A stretch of DNA of 64,000 bases from Winogradskyella forsetii. GTDB lineage: Bacteria > Bacteroidota > Bacteroidia > Flavobacteriales > Flavobacteriaceae. The position numbers were made by a program, and so were the translations under genes. The DNA lies in contig NZ_CP053348.1 of assembly GCF_013394595.1 (NCBI RefSeq), positions 4,436,501 through 4,500,500 of the forward strand. Reading direction: 5' to 3'. Numbering within the stretch: position 1 is the first letter of the stretch; each line of letters begins with the position of its first letter. This document shows, piece by piece, positions 34,100 to 43,324 of this stretch. The notes under the pieces are model-generated. The model was not told the origin of the DNA and made no database searches. It saw only the letters and a list, made by a program, of their open reading frames with translations.

Positions 34100-34246
34100 G
34101 TTGCCAACACCGTATATGATTTATTGCTAGTTCTAGCCTACTTACGAATCCCGAAGTGTCGGGACTCGCTGATTTTCTATTCGGTTTTTATTTGCTAAAT
34201 TACGTGCTAAACCACGCAACGAAATTATACACAAACACGTTGTGCC
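34100..34246 (+). repeat. attC-like site after cassette 3
   Basis: 5' core GTTGCCAAC, arms GTATATGATTTATTGC / GCAACGAAATTATACAC, apical TCCCGAAGTGTCGGGA, 3' core GTTGTGCC. Confidence 0.78.
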
Positions 34247-34264
34247 TTATTTAAGAGAAACCTT

Positions 34265-34711
34265 ATGAAGTTCAAATTTTTAGTCTTAAACCTGATTTTA
34301 TTTACTGCATTTGCTTGCGGACAAAATGGAAATATAAAACAAACAAATACGCCAGAAATGAATTTAAAAGAGAACGCTGAAATCAAAAAAACATCTGAAA
34401 ATTTAAAAACAGGAATGATAGAATATATCGAGCCTGGAGAAGCTGAATATACGAAATCTGATGTGGAAAAATGTATGACATTAATTAACAACTTCCTTGA
34501 TGAAATTTCAAACTCTGACTCAAAAAAACAAGGAATGATAAGTGTCAAAAATGTTGTTCTTGGACTTAATGATTTGAATGAAAAGTGTGAATTTGAATTA
34601 ATAGAAACCGGTCAAAGAGAACAAATTGCTGATATTATTATCTTAGCTGGACATTTGAAAGGTTATAATGGCAGAAATGAAGACATAACTGAAGATTGGC
34701 GAGAATGGTAA
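34265..34711 (+). CDS. cassette 4: small lipoprotein-like exported protein
   Basis: A 148-aa protein with the signal MKFKFLVLNLILFTAFACGQN (lipobox AFAC). The mature part is acidic and helical (EKCMTLINNFLDEISNSD, LNDLNEKCEFELIETGQREQ). Not recognised. Ends 8 bases before the next attC-like core. Confidence 0.65.
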   Translation: MKFKFLVLNLILFTAFACGQNGNIKQTNTPEMNLKENAEIKKTSENLKTGMIEYIEPGEAEYTKSDVEKCMTLINNFLDEISNSDSKKQGMISVKNVVLGLNDLNEKCEFELIETGQREQIADIIILAGHLKGYNGRNEDITEDWREW

Positions 34712-34719
34712 AAAAACAA

Positions 34720-34842
34720 GGCACGACACCGTATAAAATAGTGCTTAATCAAAAGGTCGTTGCGTGTTTGTAACTTCTGATTTTCCTTCGGAAAATTCTC
34801 GCACTTAAACCCGCAACTATTCTTATACTAACTGTTAGCAAC
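34720..34842 (+). repeat. attC-like site after cassette 4
   Basis: 5' core AAGGCACGAC (rc of cassette start GTTGTGCC with one mismatch), apical GATTTTCCTTCGGAAAATT, 3' core GTTAGCAAC. Confidence 0.72.
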
Positions 34843-34859
34843 AAGCTAAAAAAACAATA

Positions 34860-35639
34860 ATGAATTTCTTCAAACTTTTCGGAAAAACCAAAGGACAGAG
34901 CACAAATACTGAATCTGAAAAACCGGAATTTGGGAAAATCAAAGTTTTTAAAAGCTTACCTAAAGAACAATGGAAACCTGCTTACAATGAGCTGAATAAA
35001 ATAATTGGAACAAACCTAAAAGAATTCGGATTTATAAAAAAAGGCAGAAAGCATTATCGACTTACGAACGACTTGTTAGAAGTTATCGATATTGACAATC
35101 GTGGAAGTTGGACTGGAGCGAAAGATGATATTGTAATTCGAATAGGATTAGTTCCTTACTGTTGGCAAGGACTTACGAATGAATACTATTTAGTTGGTTC
35201 AAAAAAAATCGAGGAAATAGACAAGTCTATCAGAAAACACTTTAGAATTTCAGAAGAGTATTTAATATTAGCCGATTATCTTTCGAAAAAAATAATTACG
35301 AATGCTCTACCCTTTTTTGAAAAATATAATTCAACAAAAAAAATAACAAGTCAACCATATATTTTCCCGTACTATTCAAAATGTGGTGGAAATGACATTT
35401 TTAATTCTCATTTCTTAATTCTGTTCTCGGAATTGAAACAACGCATAACTAAAAATGCAATAGAGATTATTGACAATGAAATTGAATATGGGTCTGACAG
35501 TTTAAATCAAATTACCTGGAAGGAATTAAAAAAGTTAGTTGTAAATAAAGATTGGAAATCTATAGACAGAATATTGAAAGAAAATGAAACTAATATTTTG
35601 AATAAACTGAAAATAAAGCCAATTGCCAACACCGCATAA
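34860..35639 (+). CDS. cassette 5: DUF4304-like protein
   Basis: A 259-aa cytoplasmic protein. Residues ~40-120 (ELNKIIGTNLKEFGFIKKGRKHYRL ... VIDIDNRGSW) follow the DUF4304 pattern, a family of unknown function often near toxin/immunity genes. The C-terminal half is unknown. The final residues (PIANTA) are encoded by the attC core itself: the frame reads GCC AAC ACC GCA TAA. Confidence 0.65.
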   Translation: MNFFKLFGKTKGQSTNTESEKPEFGKIKVFKSLPKEQWKPAYNELNKIIGTNLKEFGFIKKGRKHYRLTNDLLEVIDIDNRGSWTGAKDDIVIRIGLVPYCWQGLTNEYYLVGSKKIEEIDKSIRKHFRISEEYLILADYLSKKIITNALPFFEKYNSTKKITSQPYIFPYYSKCGGNDIFNSHFLILFSELKQRITKNAIEIIDNEIEYGSDSLNQITWKELKKLVVNKDWKSIDRILKENETNILNKLKIKPIANTA

Positions 35640-35769
35640 AATTAATTGCTAATTTTAGCCTACTTACGAATCCCGAAGTGTCGGGACTCGCGGACTTTCT
35701 ATTTAGTTTGTATTTGCTAAATTAGGTGCTTAAAACACGTAACAAACCATATACAAACACGTTTTGCAT
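35623..35769 (+). repeat. attC-like site after cassette 5
   Basis: 5' core TTGCCAAC (overlapping the gene end), apical TCCCGAAGTGTCGGGA, 3' core GTTTTGCAT. Closely related to the site at 34100. Confidence 0.75.
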
Positions 35770-35839
35770 AATTTAAAAATACAGCAACGGAAAAGCAACC
35801 ATTTCAAAGTTTTCTCAACTACCCAATAAAAAAAAAGTA

Positions 35840-36412
35840 ATGAAAAAAAAATTGAGCATAATATTTTTAGTTTATTATTTCTTAATAATAATAACTGCTT
35901 GCGGAGACTGCCAAAACTATGATACTGAAATAACAAATATAACTTTTGTACCTATTAATACTTTTATATCCTTAAATAGCAATTTGGAATTTGACATAGT
36001 AACAGAAGAAACTGTTATTGCTCAATTAACGAAATTTGATTTAAAGCTTATTCAGTCAGCCTATGCAACTGGATGTGATGACACATATAATCCAGTTAAA
36101 TGGATAAATAATGTAAACGTAACTTCAAATCAAGACTTTTCACCTGATTATCTATCTGGAAATTCTTTAAACGACTTAATCAGCGTAGAATATTTTAAAG
36201 GAAGTGAAATGTCAAACATCAATGCTAGTTTGAATGAATACATTGAATATATAAATCTAATAGGAGATGGAGGCAAATCAAATTTTAACTTCGAAACTTT
36301 TACAATACATCAAAGACCAGAATTAAATCAACTGCTTTCATTGCAATTTGAATTTATATTTACAGATGGTTCAAATTTTATTTTAGGAACCGAACAGATA
36401 GAATGGGAATAA
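35840..36412 (+). CDS. cassette 6: lipoprotein of unknown function
   Basis: A 190-aa protein with the signal MKKKLSIIFLVYYFLIIITACGD (Cys ~21). The mature domain contains DCQNYDTEITNITFVPINTF and a second Cys motif ATGCDDTYN. Not recognised. A 70-bp leader lies between the cassette core and the ATG. Confidence 0.65.
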   Translation: MKKKLSIIFLVYYFLIIITACGDCQNYDTEITNITFVPINTFISLNSNLEFDIVTEETVIAQLTKFDLKLIQSAYATGCDDTYNPVKWINNVNVTSNQDFSPDYLSGNSLNDLISVEYFKGSEMSNINASLNEYIEYINLIGDGGKSNFNFETFTIHQRPELNQLLSLQFEFIFTDGSNFILGTEQIEWE

Positions 36413-36418
36413 AAAACT

Positions 36419-36557
36419 ATGCATAACACGGTGTATAATTAATTGCTTTGGCAAGTGCTTATTTGGAAAATTCCTTCGGAATTTTCTCTGGCAAGTATTT
36501 GTCTACTAAATTAGTTGCTGAACCACACAAATAACCATACACAAAACGCTGTGCTTC
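36419..36557 (+). repeat. attC-like site after cassette 6
   Basis: 5' core ATGCATAAC (rc of GTTTTGCAT with one mismatch), apical GGAAAATTCCTTCGGAATTTTC, 3' core GCTGTGCTTC. Confidence 0.72.
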
Positions 36558-36578
36558 ATTATGACAAACCGCTAACCA

Positions 36579-37310
36579 ATGATAAAATTCTTTAGAAAAA
36601 TTAGACAACAACTGCTGACTGAAAATAAGTTCAGCAAGTATTTAATTTACGCAATTGGGGAAATCATTTTGGTCGTTATTGGAATTTTGATTGCTCTACA
36701 ATTAAATAATTGGAACACCGACCATAAGGCGAGTATTGAAGAAATTGAACTTTTGACAGAGATGAAATTTAATCTCGAAAAAGATATGAAAGATTGTATT
36801 TGGAACATTAATAAAAACAAAGATTTATATAATTCGAACTTGATAGTACTTAAGCAAATTGAAGAACGAAAGCCCTTTATGGATTCGCTTAATGTACATT
36901 ATGGAAATCTTTTAGGAACAACTACTCAATTGAGAAATCTGTCTGCATATGACCACCTGAAGTCTAGAGGAATAAACCTAATTAAAAATGATAGTTTAAG
37001 GCAACAAATAACTACAGTTTATTCCGCTCGTTATTATTATATTGAAATGAAAGAACTTGAATATGATAATCAGATTCAATTAAACCAAGTCATACCACAA
37101 TTAAACGGCAAGATTATTATTGATAATATTTCAAAAACTGGATATCCAATTGATTTAGAAAACTTATACGATGATAATTATTTGAAAGGAACACTTCGAA
37201 CAAACATAGACGTTAAACGATTTATGATAAAAGCTTATAAAAATCTCGAAGGTGATTTACGGAACTTGATAGAACTTATTGACATTGAACTTAACACTCG
37301 AAAAAATTAA
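36579..37310 (+). CDS. cassette 7: DUF6090 family membrane protein
   Basis: A 243-aa protein. Its opening (MIKFFRKIRQQLL ... KYLIYAIGEIILVVIGILIA ... LQLNNW) is the hallmark of DUF6090, a large flavobacterial family with one membrane helix (~24-41) and a helical extracytoplasmic domain. Function unknown. Presence as a cassette shows that the family is mobile. Confidence 0.82.
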   Translation: MIKFFRKIRQQLLTENKFSKYLIYAIGEIILVVIGILIALQLNNWNTDHKASIEEIELLTEMKFNLEKDMKDCIWNINKNKDLYNSNLIVLKQIEERKPFMDSLNVHYGNLLGTTTQLRNLSAYDHLKSRGINLIKNDSLRQQITTVYSARYYYIEMKELEYDNQIQLNQVIPQLNGKIIIDNISKTGYPIDLENLYDDNYLKGTLRTNIDVKRFMIKAYKNLEGDLRNLIELIDIELNTRKN

Positions 37311-37327
37311 ATTTGTAAAAAAATAAC

Positions 37328-37476
37328 GAAAGCAGAACAATGGCTATAAGTAATTGCTTGTTCTCGCCTACTTACGAATCCCGAAGTGTCGGGAATCGCG
37401 GATTTTAAGTTTGGTGTGTACTTGCAAAGTTGAGTGCTAACCCACGCAACTACTCATAGGTACTGTGTTGTAGCAC
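37328..37476 (+). repeat. attC-like site after cassette 7
   Basis: 5' core GAAAGCAGAAC, arms GGCTATAAGTAATTGC / CAACTACTCATAGG, apical TCCCGAAGTGTCGGGA, 3' core GTTGTAGCAC. Confidence 0.7.
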
Positions 37477-37499
37477 ATTTGAGAAAAACCTGAAATAAA

Positions 37500-37931
37500 A
37501 TGAAAAGATTCAGTCTGATTTTAATTTTGATTACACTACTTAGTTGTGAGGATTTAGTCGAGCAAACCTATAAATTTAATATACGTAATGAATCAGATTT
37601 TGAATTATATTTTACGATGGACTATAAATATCCTGACACTACATTGAGTGCCGAAAATACAACAAATAGAATTCTACCTATGTCGACTTTTAGATTAGGT
37701 GGATTTCGAACACAGGATAAAATTTTTGATGAGTCAGTAAATGATACTTTATCCTTTTTCTTTTTAACTAAAGAAACAATAGAAAATAATGAGTGGTATG
37801 AAATAAGAAGCAATTACTTAATTCTTAAACGTTTTGACGTGAGCTACGATGATTTTCAATCAATAGACTTTGAAATTGTTTATCCACCAACAATTGAAAT
37901 GGAAAATATAAGAATGTATCCAACTGAATAA
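37500..37931 (+). CDS. cassette 8: lipoprotein of unknown function
   Basis: A 143-aa protein with the short lipoprotein signal MKRFSLILILITLLSCED. The mature part looks like a beta sandwich (NIRNESDFELYFTMDYKYPD, NEWYEIRSNYLILKRFDVSY). Not recognised. Confidence 0.65.
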   Translation: MKRFSLILILITLLSCEDLVEQTYKFNIRNESDFELYFTMDYKYPDTTLSAENTTNRILPMSTFRLGGFRTQDKIFDESVNDTLSFFFLTKETIENNEWYEIRSNYLILKRFDVSYDDFQSIDFEIVYPPTIEMENIRMYPTE

Positions 37932-37936
37932 AAAAC

Positions 37937-38077
37937 GAGCTACAATACCGGCTATAGTTCATTGCTAAGTCACTGCCAGCTTACGAAAATCACTACGTGA
38001 TTTTCTATCTGGTGTTTATTTGCTAAATTAGGTGCTTAAATACGCCACTAATCTTATACAATCACGTTGTAGTGCAT
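37937..38077 (+). repeat. attC-like site after cassette 8
   Basis: 5' core GAGCTACAAT (rc of GTTGTAGCAC with two mismatches), apical GAAAATCACTACGTGATTTTC, 3' core GTTGTAGTGCAT. Confidence 0.72.
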
Positions 38078-38103
38078 TTACAGAAAACAGAGACCTTGAA
38101 TTA

Positions 38104-38568
38104 ATGAAAGAAGTCATTTTAACGAATAAAGAGAAAATAAATCTTGAAAATGAACTTCAAAAACACAAGTCTCATAGAACTAAACAATTTAAATTTTATT
38201 TGATAATAGTTGTTGTCGGAACAATAATTGGCGGAATTCCAGCGTACATTGCTTATGGGCATAAAAGTGTGAACTTTTTATTTGGAACATTAGGATTTAT
38301 TCTTGTTATGCTAATTCCTTTGACAGTTGGATTTTTAACTTCTAAAAAAGAAGTTAATAAGCTTACTTCTGACTTAAAAAGCGGAAAAAAAATCGAGGGA
38401 AAATCGACAATAAAATCAATAAACATATTCAATAGGAAAATTATTTTATCAAACGGAATTAAAGTATTTGAACCTATCGAATACTATAAAACATTTAAAA
38501 AAGGTGATTTGATTAAATATAAAATAAGCCCAAGTAATGAGTTTATTTTTGATTGTAGAAAAGAATAA
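38104..38568 (+). CDS. cassette 9: small membrane protein
   Basis: A 154-aa protein from the ATG at 38104 (MKEVILTNKEKIN); the longer frame crosses the cassette boundary. Two membrane helices (~38-56 FYLIIVVVGTIIGGIPAYIA, ~65-84 FLFGTLGFILVMLIPLTVGF) precede a cytoplasmic beta domain. Its cassette has the best boundary match: GTTGTAGTGCAT at the start, ATGCACTACAAC at the end. Confidence 0.65.
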   Translation: MKEVILTNKEKINLENELQKHKSHRTKQFKFYLIIVVVGTIIGGIPAYIAYGHKSVNFLFGTLGFILVMLIPLTVGFLTSKKEVNKLTSDLKSGKKIEGKSTIKSINIFNRKIILSNGIKVFEPIEYYKTFKKGDLIKYKISPSNEFIFDCRKE

Positions 38569-38570
38569 AA

Positions 38571-38907
38571 ATGCACTACAACAAAGCAATGTGCTAAAAA
38601 ACAAGTAAAATCCCTTTAATTTTTTACTAGCTTACTTTTATATTCTGCATCGTATACCAATCCCTATTTAACTATTGCAAAGGCTGGTTTTTACGCTTTC
38701 CCTTGGCTACAATCATATCTCGACCAAACTTTTATAAATATTGCTCCCTCCAAACGAGCAACAAAAAATACCATTAAATTATACAATTGAATAAGATTAC
38801 ATTTATCTTTAAACGATAACACACCTAATATGATGTATTTAAAAGCACCGTTATACCGATAGCTATCGGGACAATTTTAACCTGTAGCTATATTTCAGGA
38901 CAAGACA
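38571..38907 (+). repeat. long spacer repeat LR copy 1 with attC-like 5' core
   Basis: Starts with cassette 9's core ATGCACTACAAC and continues with 330 bp (38578-38907) that recur at 41470-41799 without any indel and with only about ten differences. Includes CCGATAGCTATCGGG near its end. No ORF is apparent, and it fills the 346-bp gap before cassette 10. A shorter relative lies at 45450. Confidence 0.75.
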
Positions 38908-38914
38908 TTAAAAA

Positions 38915-39526
38915 ATGAGATTCAATAAACCTGCATATCCGACAGTGTACTTTAGTGAAGAAATTTGGATTAAATGTCCAAAATGCTCTAAACCTGCCTT
39001 GGTAAAGACAGAACTACCGAAGTATACAATTCCTTTTCCTCGTGGACATGAATCTGTTTGTAACTGCAATCATTGCGGATTTCAAGAAACGAATGAGAAA
39101 AATTGGTCAGGTTATGTCCAGGGGTTTATTAACCGAGCATGCGGAAATTGTGGAAGTGCAATATCTCATTCAACAGAACCAACCAAAGAACCATATGATA
39201 CATCAGAAATAACATGTGATATTTGTAAGGCAACGAGAGAATATAAGATTCAATGGTATCGCTACAGAAATGACAAAGCCACTGACCCATACTTTGGATT
39301 TGACCTTTGGCTTCAAACAAGTATAAAAGACAATGTTCTCTGGCTATATAATGTAGACCACTTAGATTATTTAATGGAATATGTTAATGCCAAACTTAGA
39401 GAGGACGATGGCAGGCATAAATATTCGATGATAACCAATTTACCGCAATGGGTAAAATTCAGTAAAAACCGAGATGTGATTATTAAAAAACTAAATACAC
39501 TTAAAAAAGATTTTGAAAAGAAATAA
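38915..39526 (+). CDS. cassette 10: zinc-ribbon protein
   Basis: A 203-aa protein with three Cys pairs: IKCPKCSKPA (~20), CNCNHCGF (~46-53) and CGNCGSA (~71), plus CDICKA (~95), consistent with two zinc ribbons. The C-terminal part (LWLYNVDHLDYLMEYVNAKL ... PQWVKFSKNRDVIIKKL) resembles the C-terminus of the zinc protein at 53870-54235 in the other array. Nucleic-acid binding is inferred from the ribbons. Confidence 0.65.
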   Translation: MRFNKPAYPTVYFSEEIWIKCPKCSKPALVKTELPKYTIPFPRGHESVCNCNHCGFQETNEKNWSGYVQGFINRACGNCGSAISHSTEPTKEPYDTSEITCDICKATREYKIQWYRYRNDKATDPYFGFDLWLQTSIKDNVLWLYNVDHLDYLMEYVNAKLREDDGRHKYSMITNLPQWVKFSKNRDVIIKKLNTLKKDFEKK

Positions 39527-39529
39527 AAC

Positions 39530-39593
39530 TGTACACAAAAAACCTATACGCAATGCCCTATGGGACACTGCGCATAGCCAAAACGTTAGCCAC
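39530..39593 (+). repeat. short attC-like site after cassette 10
   Basis: Only about 64 bp: CTATACGCA-ATGCCCTATGGGACAC-TGCGCATAG forms the arms, 3' core GTTAGCCAC. The shortest site of the array, close to classical attC length. Confidence 0.6.
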
Positions 39594-39605
39594 AATTTAA
39601 GCTGA

Positions 39606-40097
39606 ATGCAAAACGACAAAATTTTAATAGAAGATAAATTTGTTCCAATTCTCTGTTTATTGACAAAAGAATTGCTTCCAACAAAGGAAATAATAAATCA
39701 ATTTGACAAAGCAGATAAGAATACAAAAGAAATGCTAAACTATCTCAATTGGACACAAACTGAGAATGAGATAGTCACTTATAATGGTCACGGAATGTTT
39801 GAATTGGAAATTCCTGCAAGTTTTGACTTTTTGATTGACTTAAATGACCCTAATGGTGGAATTGAAGTGAAATCGACTATTAAGCAAACTATGTGGAATG
39901 GAATGCTTCCTCTGAACATTATTGACCTTGGATATAAAACAAGTTGTATAATTGAATTTGAAAACGGAATTCCTAAGCGACTAAACGAATTGTATTATTA
40001 TGCTGAATCTGACTTTAAATTAAGATTTGCTCTTTGTAATAAATCCGATAAGGAAATAATACTGAATAAAAGAAAAACTGAGGCTAACACAGTATAA
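39606..40097 (+). CDS. cassette 11: hypothetical 163-aa protein
   Basis: A cytoplasmic protein, acidic in the middle (IPASFDFLIDLNDPNGGIEVKS), without recognised motif. The reading frame ends inside the attC core (GAG GCT AAC ACA GTA TAA, giving EANTV), like cassette 5. Confidence 0.6.
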   Translation: MQNDKILIEDKFVPILCLLTKELLPTKEIINQFDKADKNTKEMLNYLNWTQTENEIVTYNGHGMFELEIPASFDFLIDLNDPNGGIEVKSTIKQTMWNGMLPLNIIDLGYKTSCIIEFENGIPKRLNELYYYAESDFKLRFALCNKSDKEIILNKRKTEANTV

Positions 40098-40215
40098 AAA
40101 TAATTGCTATTTTAGGCTTAATCAAAGGTCGTTGCACTTTTAATACGTCTGATTTTCCTTCGGAAAATCCTCGCAAGTAAACCCGGAACTCTTTTTATAC
40201 AAACACGTTATGCGC
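40080..40215 (+). repeat. attC-like site after cassette 11
   Basis: 5' core GAGGCTAAC (rc of GTTAGCCAC with one mismatch), apical GATTTTCCTTCGGAAAATC, 3' core GTTATGCGC. Confidence 0.72.
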
Positions 40216-40274
40216 AAGTAAATCAGGAGTTCAAAAGAAGCGCAGAGGAACTAATCAATAATTAAGATATAAAT

Positions 40275-41420
40275 ATGATAGACTTTTTTAATGTAATGAA
40301 AAACAGTAAAATCGTAAGAAAAAGTCTAATGATAACTATGATTTCACTGACTATATTTTCTTGTAAAGAATCTAACTGTGAATTTGAAATCGCGAAAAAT
40401 GAATTTGAAGTTGTCCTTAAAACTGAATCAAAGACGGACTCTTTGTCAATGTATCCAAGCTTTGTTTCTAAAAAATTTTTAGATTCTACTTATACAATGT
40501 TGTTTAAAGAGCCAATTCAAAATGGTATTGTTAAGTTCAAGGGCGATAAACCATCACATCCTGTAATGTTTGATATTCTTGATGATAATATCGGTTTATC
40601 AGATAAATTTTTTATTGATAACGGTTCTACAGAACTCTCTGTGAGTTTTTTAAATGAAGATACAAAAGTCATTGTATCGGATAATAAAAAATCTAAAACC
40701 CAGAAAGAATATGAATTATTGAAAAGGGAAGGATTAGACTCAATTGAAAATTTACGGTCTAAAGCCGATTCAGTGGACGAAAGAAGAAAATTTAGTATTA
40801 TTAGAGATACTTTAATAGTCGATTTTCTTAATGAAAATCCTAATTCTTACGTTCCTCTATGGTTAATTGCAAACTATTTTTCTTTTGGAAGTCAACAATA
40901 CAATAAACTATATGATGAATCTATGCCTCTTTTTTCAAATGAAATTAAAAAAACAGAATTATTTAAAAATATAGAGACTAGTTTAAAAGAAGGAAGGGAT
41001 TTTTCTATTCAAAATAAAGAGTTATCTCTTAAAAATATTGGTTTAGCAGATGTTCAGTTTAAATTAAGTAGCCTAAATAATAGTAAGTATATTCTAATTG
41101 ATTTTTGGTTTTCTAATTGCGGTCCATGTCTTCTGGAAATGCCAAAATATATTCCAATCTATGAAAAATACAAAGGCGTAGGTTTTGAAATTGTTAGCAT
41201 CTCTGTTGACAAGTCAAGTAAAATAGAAGATTGGAAAACTATTATTAATGAAAAGGGATTTAACTGGATTCACTACTTGGATGAAAACGGAGTAGAGACA
41301 AAAAAAATGAACATAAACAGTTTCCCTACTACATTTTTAGTTAATGACGAAGGTGAAATAATAGAAAAGAATATGACATCCGAAAAATTGAAAAGGTTCT
41401 TAAGTTTAAAGTTGGATTGA
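40275..41420 (+). CDS. cassette 12: TlpA-like thioredoxin-fold lipoprotein
   Basis: A 381-aa protein. The signal ends SLTIFSCKES (lipobox Cys ~34; internal Met starts are possible). Residues ~60-130 look like the DUF4369 N-terminal domain of flavobacterial TlpA proteins. Residues ~245-375 are a thioredoxin fold with the redox motif CGPC in FWFSNCGPCLLEMP and the cis-Pro in SFPTTFLV. Likely a periplasmic thiol reductase. Confidence 0.82.
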   Translation: MIDFFNVMKNSKIVRKSLMITMISLTIFSCKESNCEFEIAKNEFEVVLKTESKTDSLSMYPSFVSKKFLDSTYTMLFKEPIQNGIVKFKGDKPSHPVMFDILDDNIGLSDKFFIDNGSTELSVSFLNEDTKVIVSDNKKSKTQKEYELLKREGLDSIENLRSKADSVDERRKFSIIRDTLIVDFLNENPNSYVPLWLIANYFSFGSQQYNKLYDESMPLFSNEIKKTELFKNIETSLKEGRDFSIQNKELSLKNIGLADVQFKLSSLNNSKYILIDFWFSNCGPCLLEMPKYIPIYEKYKGVGFEIVSISVDKSSKIEDWKTIINEKGFNWIHYLDENGVETKKMNINSFPTTFLVNDEGEIIEKNMTSEKLKRFLSLKLD

Positions 41421-41464
41421 TAATTAAAGATGTTGATTCTTGTTAGCTGAAAATTAATAAAGCC

Positions 41465-41799
41465 AGCACACAACAAAGCAATGTGCTAAAAAACAAGTAA
41501 AATCCCTTTAATTTTTTACTAGCTTACTTTTATATTCTGCATCGTATACCAATCCCGATTTAGCTATTGCAAAGGCTGGTTTTTACGCTTTCCCATGACT
41601 ACAATCATATCTCGACCAAACTTTTATAAATATTGCTCCCTCCAAACGAGCAACAAAAAATACCATTAAATTATACAATTGAATAAGATTACATTTATCT
41701 TTAAACGATAACACACATAATATGATGTATTTAAAAACACCGTTATACCGATAGCTATCGGGACAATTTTAACCTGTAGCTATATTTCAGGATTAGACA
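41465..41799 (+). repeat. long spacer repeat LR copy 2
   Basis: 41470-41799 matches 38578-38907 collinearly. It begins with CAGCACACAAC, a weak inverse match (7 of 9) to the cassette 12 start GTTATGCGC. It occupies most of the 418-bp gap before the next gene, and no coding sequence is apparent. Confidence 0.75.
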
Positions 41800-41838
41800 A
41801 TACGGAATAATATTTGATGTTAAAGTCAAAACTTTTTG

Positions 41839-43314
41839 ATGGAATTAAAAAAACTACTAATCACTTTAATTTTTACTTGCAACATTGGCATTGTTAGTTT
41901 TTCACAGACAAAAAAGATTCTTGATTCTGATACAATTCAGCAAAGAATAGAAAAAGTTGAAAATAGTCTCAGTCCTTTGGTCTTAAATAAAGGCGAATCG
42001 CTCTGGAATATTGAAAAGCAGATGCAGAAATACAATGTTGCTGGACTTAGCATTGCAGTAATCAACAACTATGATATTGAGTGGGCGAAAGGATATGGTT
42101 CAACTGGTGGTAAAGTAACACCAAACGTGACACAACGAACTGTTTTTCAGGCTGCCTCAATGAGCAAATTTGTTAATGCAGTAGCCTTGATGAATTTAGT
42201 GGAATTGAAAAAAATAGATTTAAATGAGGATATTAATAATTATTTGACCTCATGGAGATTTCCTTACACTAAAAATAGTGATAGCATCCCGATTACAATT
42301 CGTCAACTATTAAGCCATACAGCAGGCTTATCCACTCACGGATTTAATGGATATAAAAATTCAAAAAACCTTCCAACCATAATTCAAACTTTAGAAGGAA
42401 GTAAACCAGCAAATTCGGACAGAGTAGAGCAACATCTCCCACCAAATAAAGAATTTAAATATTCTGGTGGAGGAGTTACCATCTCTCAACTGATTCTTAT
42501 GGACAATTCAAATTCTACTTATGAGCATTTTTCGAATACAAATATTTTTTCACCATTAGGAATGACTAATTCTTTCTACTCAATGGAGTTTGATAAGTAT
42601 CCAAAGGATTTAGCTTATGGACATTCAAAAAATGGCAAACCTCTAAAGAATAAGTACAATATATATCCCGAATCTGCGGCAGCAGGATTATGGACAACAC
42701 CTACAGATTTGGCAAAATTAATTATTGATATTCAACTAAGCTTAAAAAACGACACAGGGAAAATTCTTTCCAAACCATCAACTGAAGAACTAATAGAACC
42801 ATCTTTAAAAAATAGCAACTCCGCATTAGGCTTATTTACAGAGAATGAAAACGGAGAATTATATTTACAGCATTCAGGTTCAAATAGAGGCTATAGAGGA
42901 AAGTTCTATTTCAGTGTAGAAAACGGAAATGGTGTGGTCATTATGGTCAATGGTACTAACACAGAAATCATAGAAGAAATTATAAGAAGCGTTGTAAAAG
43001 TATATAATTGGGCAGGATTTGAAAAATTAGTAGTCTCACCAGAATTGAACCTTGATGATATCGATTTAAGTAAATACGAAGGAACATATATTTTAGAAAA
43101 CAGAGAAGTTAATGTTAGCCTAAAGAAAGGACAGCTTGTTCTTTCAGAGAAAGGTAAATGGAGTTCTAAATTGACAGCCTTGACGCATGCTACTTTTGTA
43201 GTTGATATTGTAAAACCACAAGCTACAATTGAATTTGTTATTAATAATGATGGCTCTATTAGCAAATGTGTTTTAAAACAAGGCGAATCGACAGAATGGA
43301 TAAAAAAGAAATAA
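41839..43314 (+). CDS. cassette 13: serine hydrolase of the beta-lactamase (class C/penicillin-binding) fold
   Basis: A 491-aa exported protein. The ATG at 41839 opens the signal MELKKLLITLIFTCNIGIVSF; a TTG lies directly before it. The SxxK nucleophile lies in QAASMSKFVNA, the second motif reads FKYSGGGV (YSG), and LLSHTAGLS is conserved in this family of esterases and D-aminopeptidases. An extra C-terminal domain (~400-490) of lipocalin-like type is typical. Real substrate unknown. Confidence 0.85.
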   Translation: MELKKLLITLIFTCNIGIVSFSQTKKILDSDTIQQRIEKVENSLSPLVLNKGESLWNIEKQMQKYNVAGLSIAVINNYDIEWAKGYGSTGGKVTPNVTQRTVFQAASMSKFVNAVALMNLVELKKIDLNEDINNYLTSWRFPYTKNSDSIPITIRQLLSHTAGLSTHGFNGYKNSKNLPTIIQTLEGSKPANSDRVEQHLPPNKEFKYSGGGVTISQLILMDNSNSTYEHFSNTNIFSPLGMTNSFYSMEFDKYPKDLAYGHSKNGKPLKNKYNIYPESAAAGLWTTPTDLAKLIIDIQLSLKNDTGKILSKPSTEELIEPSLKNSNSALGLFTENENGELYLQHSGSNRGYRGKFYFSVENGNGVVIMVNGTNTEIIEEIIRSVVKVYNWAGFEKLVVSPELNLDDIDLSKYEGTYILENREVNVSLKKGQLVLSEKGKWSSKLTALTHATFVVDIVKPQATIEFVINNDGSISKCVLKQGESTEWIKKK

Positions 43315-43324
43315 AATAATGAAA

